From NCBI GenBank assembly GCA_025024175.1, contig QCXZ01000003.1:61274023-61338022 (forward strand): 64,000 bases of DNA, written 5' to 3'. The notes below the pieces were generated by a model, which worked only from the letters and a program-made list of their open reading frames with translations, was not told where the DNA came from and did not search any database. Origin of the DNA: Rhyzopertha dominica. Lineage: Eukaryota; Arthropoda; Insecta; Coleoptera; Bostrichidae. Position numbers and translations under genes: made by a program. The first letter of the stretch is position 1, and each line of letters starts with the position of its first letter. This document shows, piece by piece, positions 63,168 through 64,000 of the stretch.

Positions 63168-63693
63168 ACACCGACAATATGTTTCCAATATATTTGCATC
63201 ACATTACGTTTAATCAATAAGGAAAACTTAACCAGGATACCCTTGGATTACAACAAATTCGGTTTAATTACAATACACTTTTAGTCATTTGACATTTCTG
63301 TCACAAACATATCGGCCATTTTCTTCCAGTTAGTGATTTCCCGACGAGTTGCCAAAATAAATAATCTGGATGAAATCAATACTAACTTCAACGCCTTTCA
63401 TATCGAGCTGGCGCATACTAATAAGTTGAACAATTAAATACCTCAGAAAGGATGTGACTAAACGAAAAGTAGTGATATTATAAGTATTACTCTAAATTCT
63501 TTTGTTTAATATTAGCTCAATTAGTGTTAATTTTTCCTTTTAAGTTTGCAATTCTGAATTGATGTCAAAACTCAAATGTGTCAACGTGACATTGACAGCT
63601 GCTAAACGGTGCGTTAAGTAGTGGTTCGAAATTGCAAATAAATCGTTTTTTAGCTTCTTCATATTCAAGTAACACGCTGTAGGACCAACGAAG
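63168..63693. promoter_or_regulatory. Divergent promoter region of CDC27 and ZC3H15
   Basis: 526 bases between two start codons on opposite strands. Contains GTTGCCAA (63348-63355) and TGACATTGACAG (63587-63598), the two motifs also found together upstream of ValRS. No TATA box stands out. Whether the two genes share regulation is inferred from the arrangement only. Confidence 0.55.
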
Positions 63694-64000
63694 ATGCCTC
63701 CCAAAGCTAAACCGGGCGCTCCTAGCAAGAAAACAGAACAAAAGAAGAAAGAAAAGGTCATAGAGGTATGGTGCACCAATACTGGCATGTAGCCTTTCCC
63801 TGAGTGACAGCTGCCCTTTTTAGGACAAAACATTCGGACTAAAAAACAAAAAAGGCGCCAAGCAGCAGAAGTTCATTCAACAAGTGGAAAAGCAAGTTAA
63901 GACTGGCGGTCACCATCCGGTACGGGAAGATGCCACGAAGAAGCTTGAAAGAGAGAAGAAGCTGAAAGAACAGAAAGAGCTTGCGATGCTGTTCAAACCG
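63694..64000 (+). CDS. ZC3H15: ZC3H15 / DFRP1 homologue, N-terminus (runs off the window)
   Basis: Partner that stabilises the ribosome-associated GTPase DRG1. Exon 1 is 63694-63765 ([20 protein letters not shown]); exon 2 runs from 63824 to the edge, in phase. The 83 residues seen include [20 protein letters not shown] and ELAMLFKP, strongly conserved in this family (yeast Tma46, human ZC3H15). The CCCH zinc fingers and DFRP domain should follow beyond base 64000. The start ATG is the first one of the frame and gives the canonical MPPK. Confidence 0.93.

Overview
The window is AT-rich animal nuclear DNA. Its genes have many exons, often separated by short introns of about 50-80 bases, and the introns and intergenic stretches are full of transposon remains. 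The protein set, the transposon families (Tc1/mariner, piggyBac, Penelope-like) and the splice signals point to an insect, possibly a beetle, but the species cannot be fixed from sequence alone. Isolated N calls and one perfect, frame-breaking tandem duplication suggest a draft assembly.

Layout, left to right. (1) 676-4035, minus: first six exons of valyl-tRNA synthetase; the rest lies off the left edge. (2) 5167-8680, minus: complete ABHD13-like serine hydrolase. (3) 8.7-13.3 kb: repeats, including a composite foldback block. (4) 13488-14313, plus: small protein with two chromodomains. (5) 14.9-15.5 kb: Penelope-like relic. (6) 16832-26543, plus: TGS1 (trimethylguanosine synthase). Its 4.5-kb first intron holds the whole Greatwall/MASTL kinase gene on the same strand. 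(7) 26.5-34.3 kb: repeat-rich, ending in a C2H2 zinc-finger gene with 11 fingers. (8) 36966-54563, minus: GH31 lysosomal alpha-glucosidase (GAA type) in 16 exons. Its introns carry two apparently intact Tc1-family transposons, a piggyBac derivative, a DD41D-type relic, a Penelope fragment and a small retroelement with a 14-bp target duplication. (9) 57556-63167, minus: CDC27/APC3. (10) 63694 to the right edge, plus: start of ZC3H15 (DFRP1), divergent from CDC27.

Most genes are housekeeping genes: translation (ValRS, ZC3H15), RNA cap hypermethylation (TGS1), mitosis (Greatwall, CDC27), chromatin reading and lysosomal glycogen breakdown. They do not form a pathway cluster, although Greatwall and CDC27 act on the same mitotic transition. 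Points worth most attention: Greatwall nested in TGS1; a 458-bp duplication that breaks Greatwall and a one-base frameshift in TGS1 exon 1; a short inverted-arm retroelement family with hammerhead-like cores and 14-15-bp target duplications; two intact Tc1-type elements; and a GTTGCCAA motif recurring upstream of several genes.

Exon boundaries were worked out by hand from GT/AG signals, reading phase and remembered family conservation. No alignment or database search was run.
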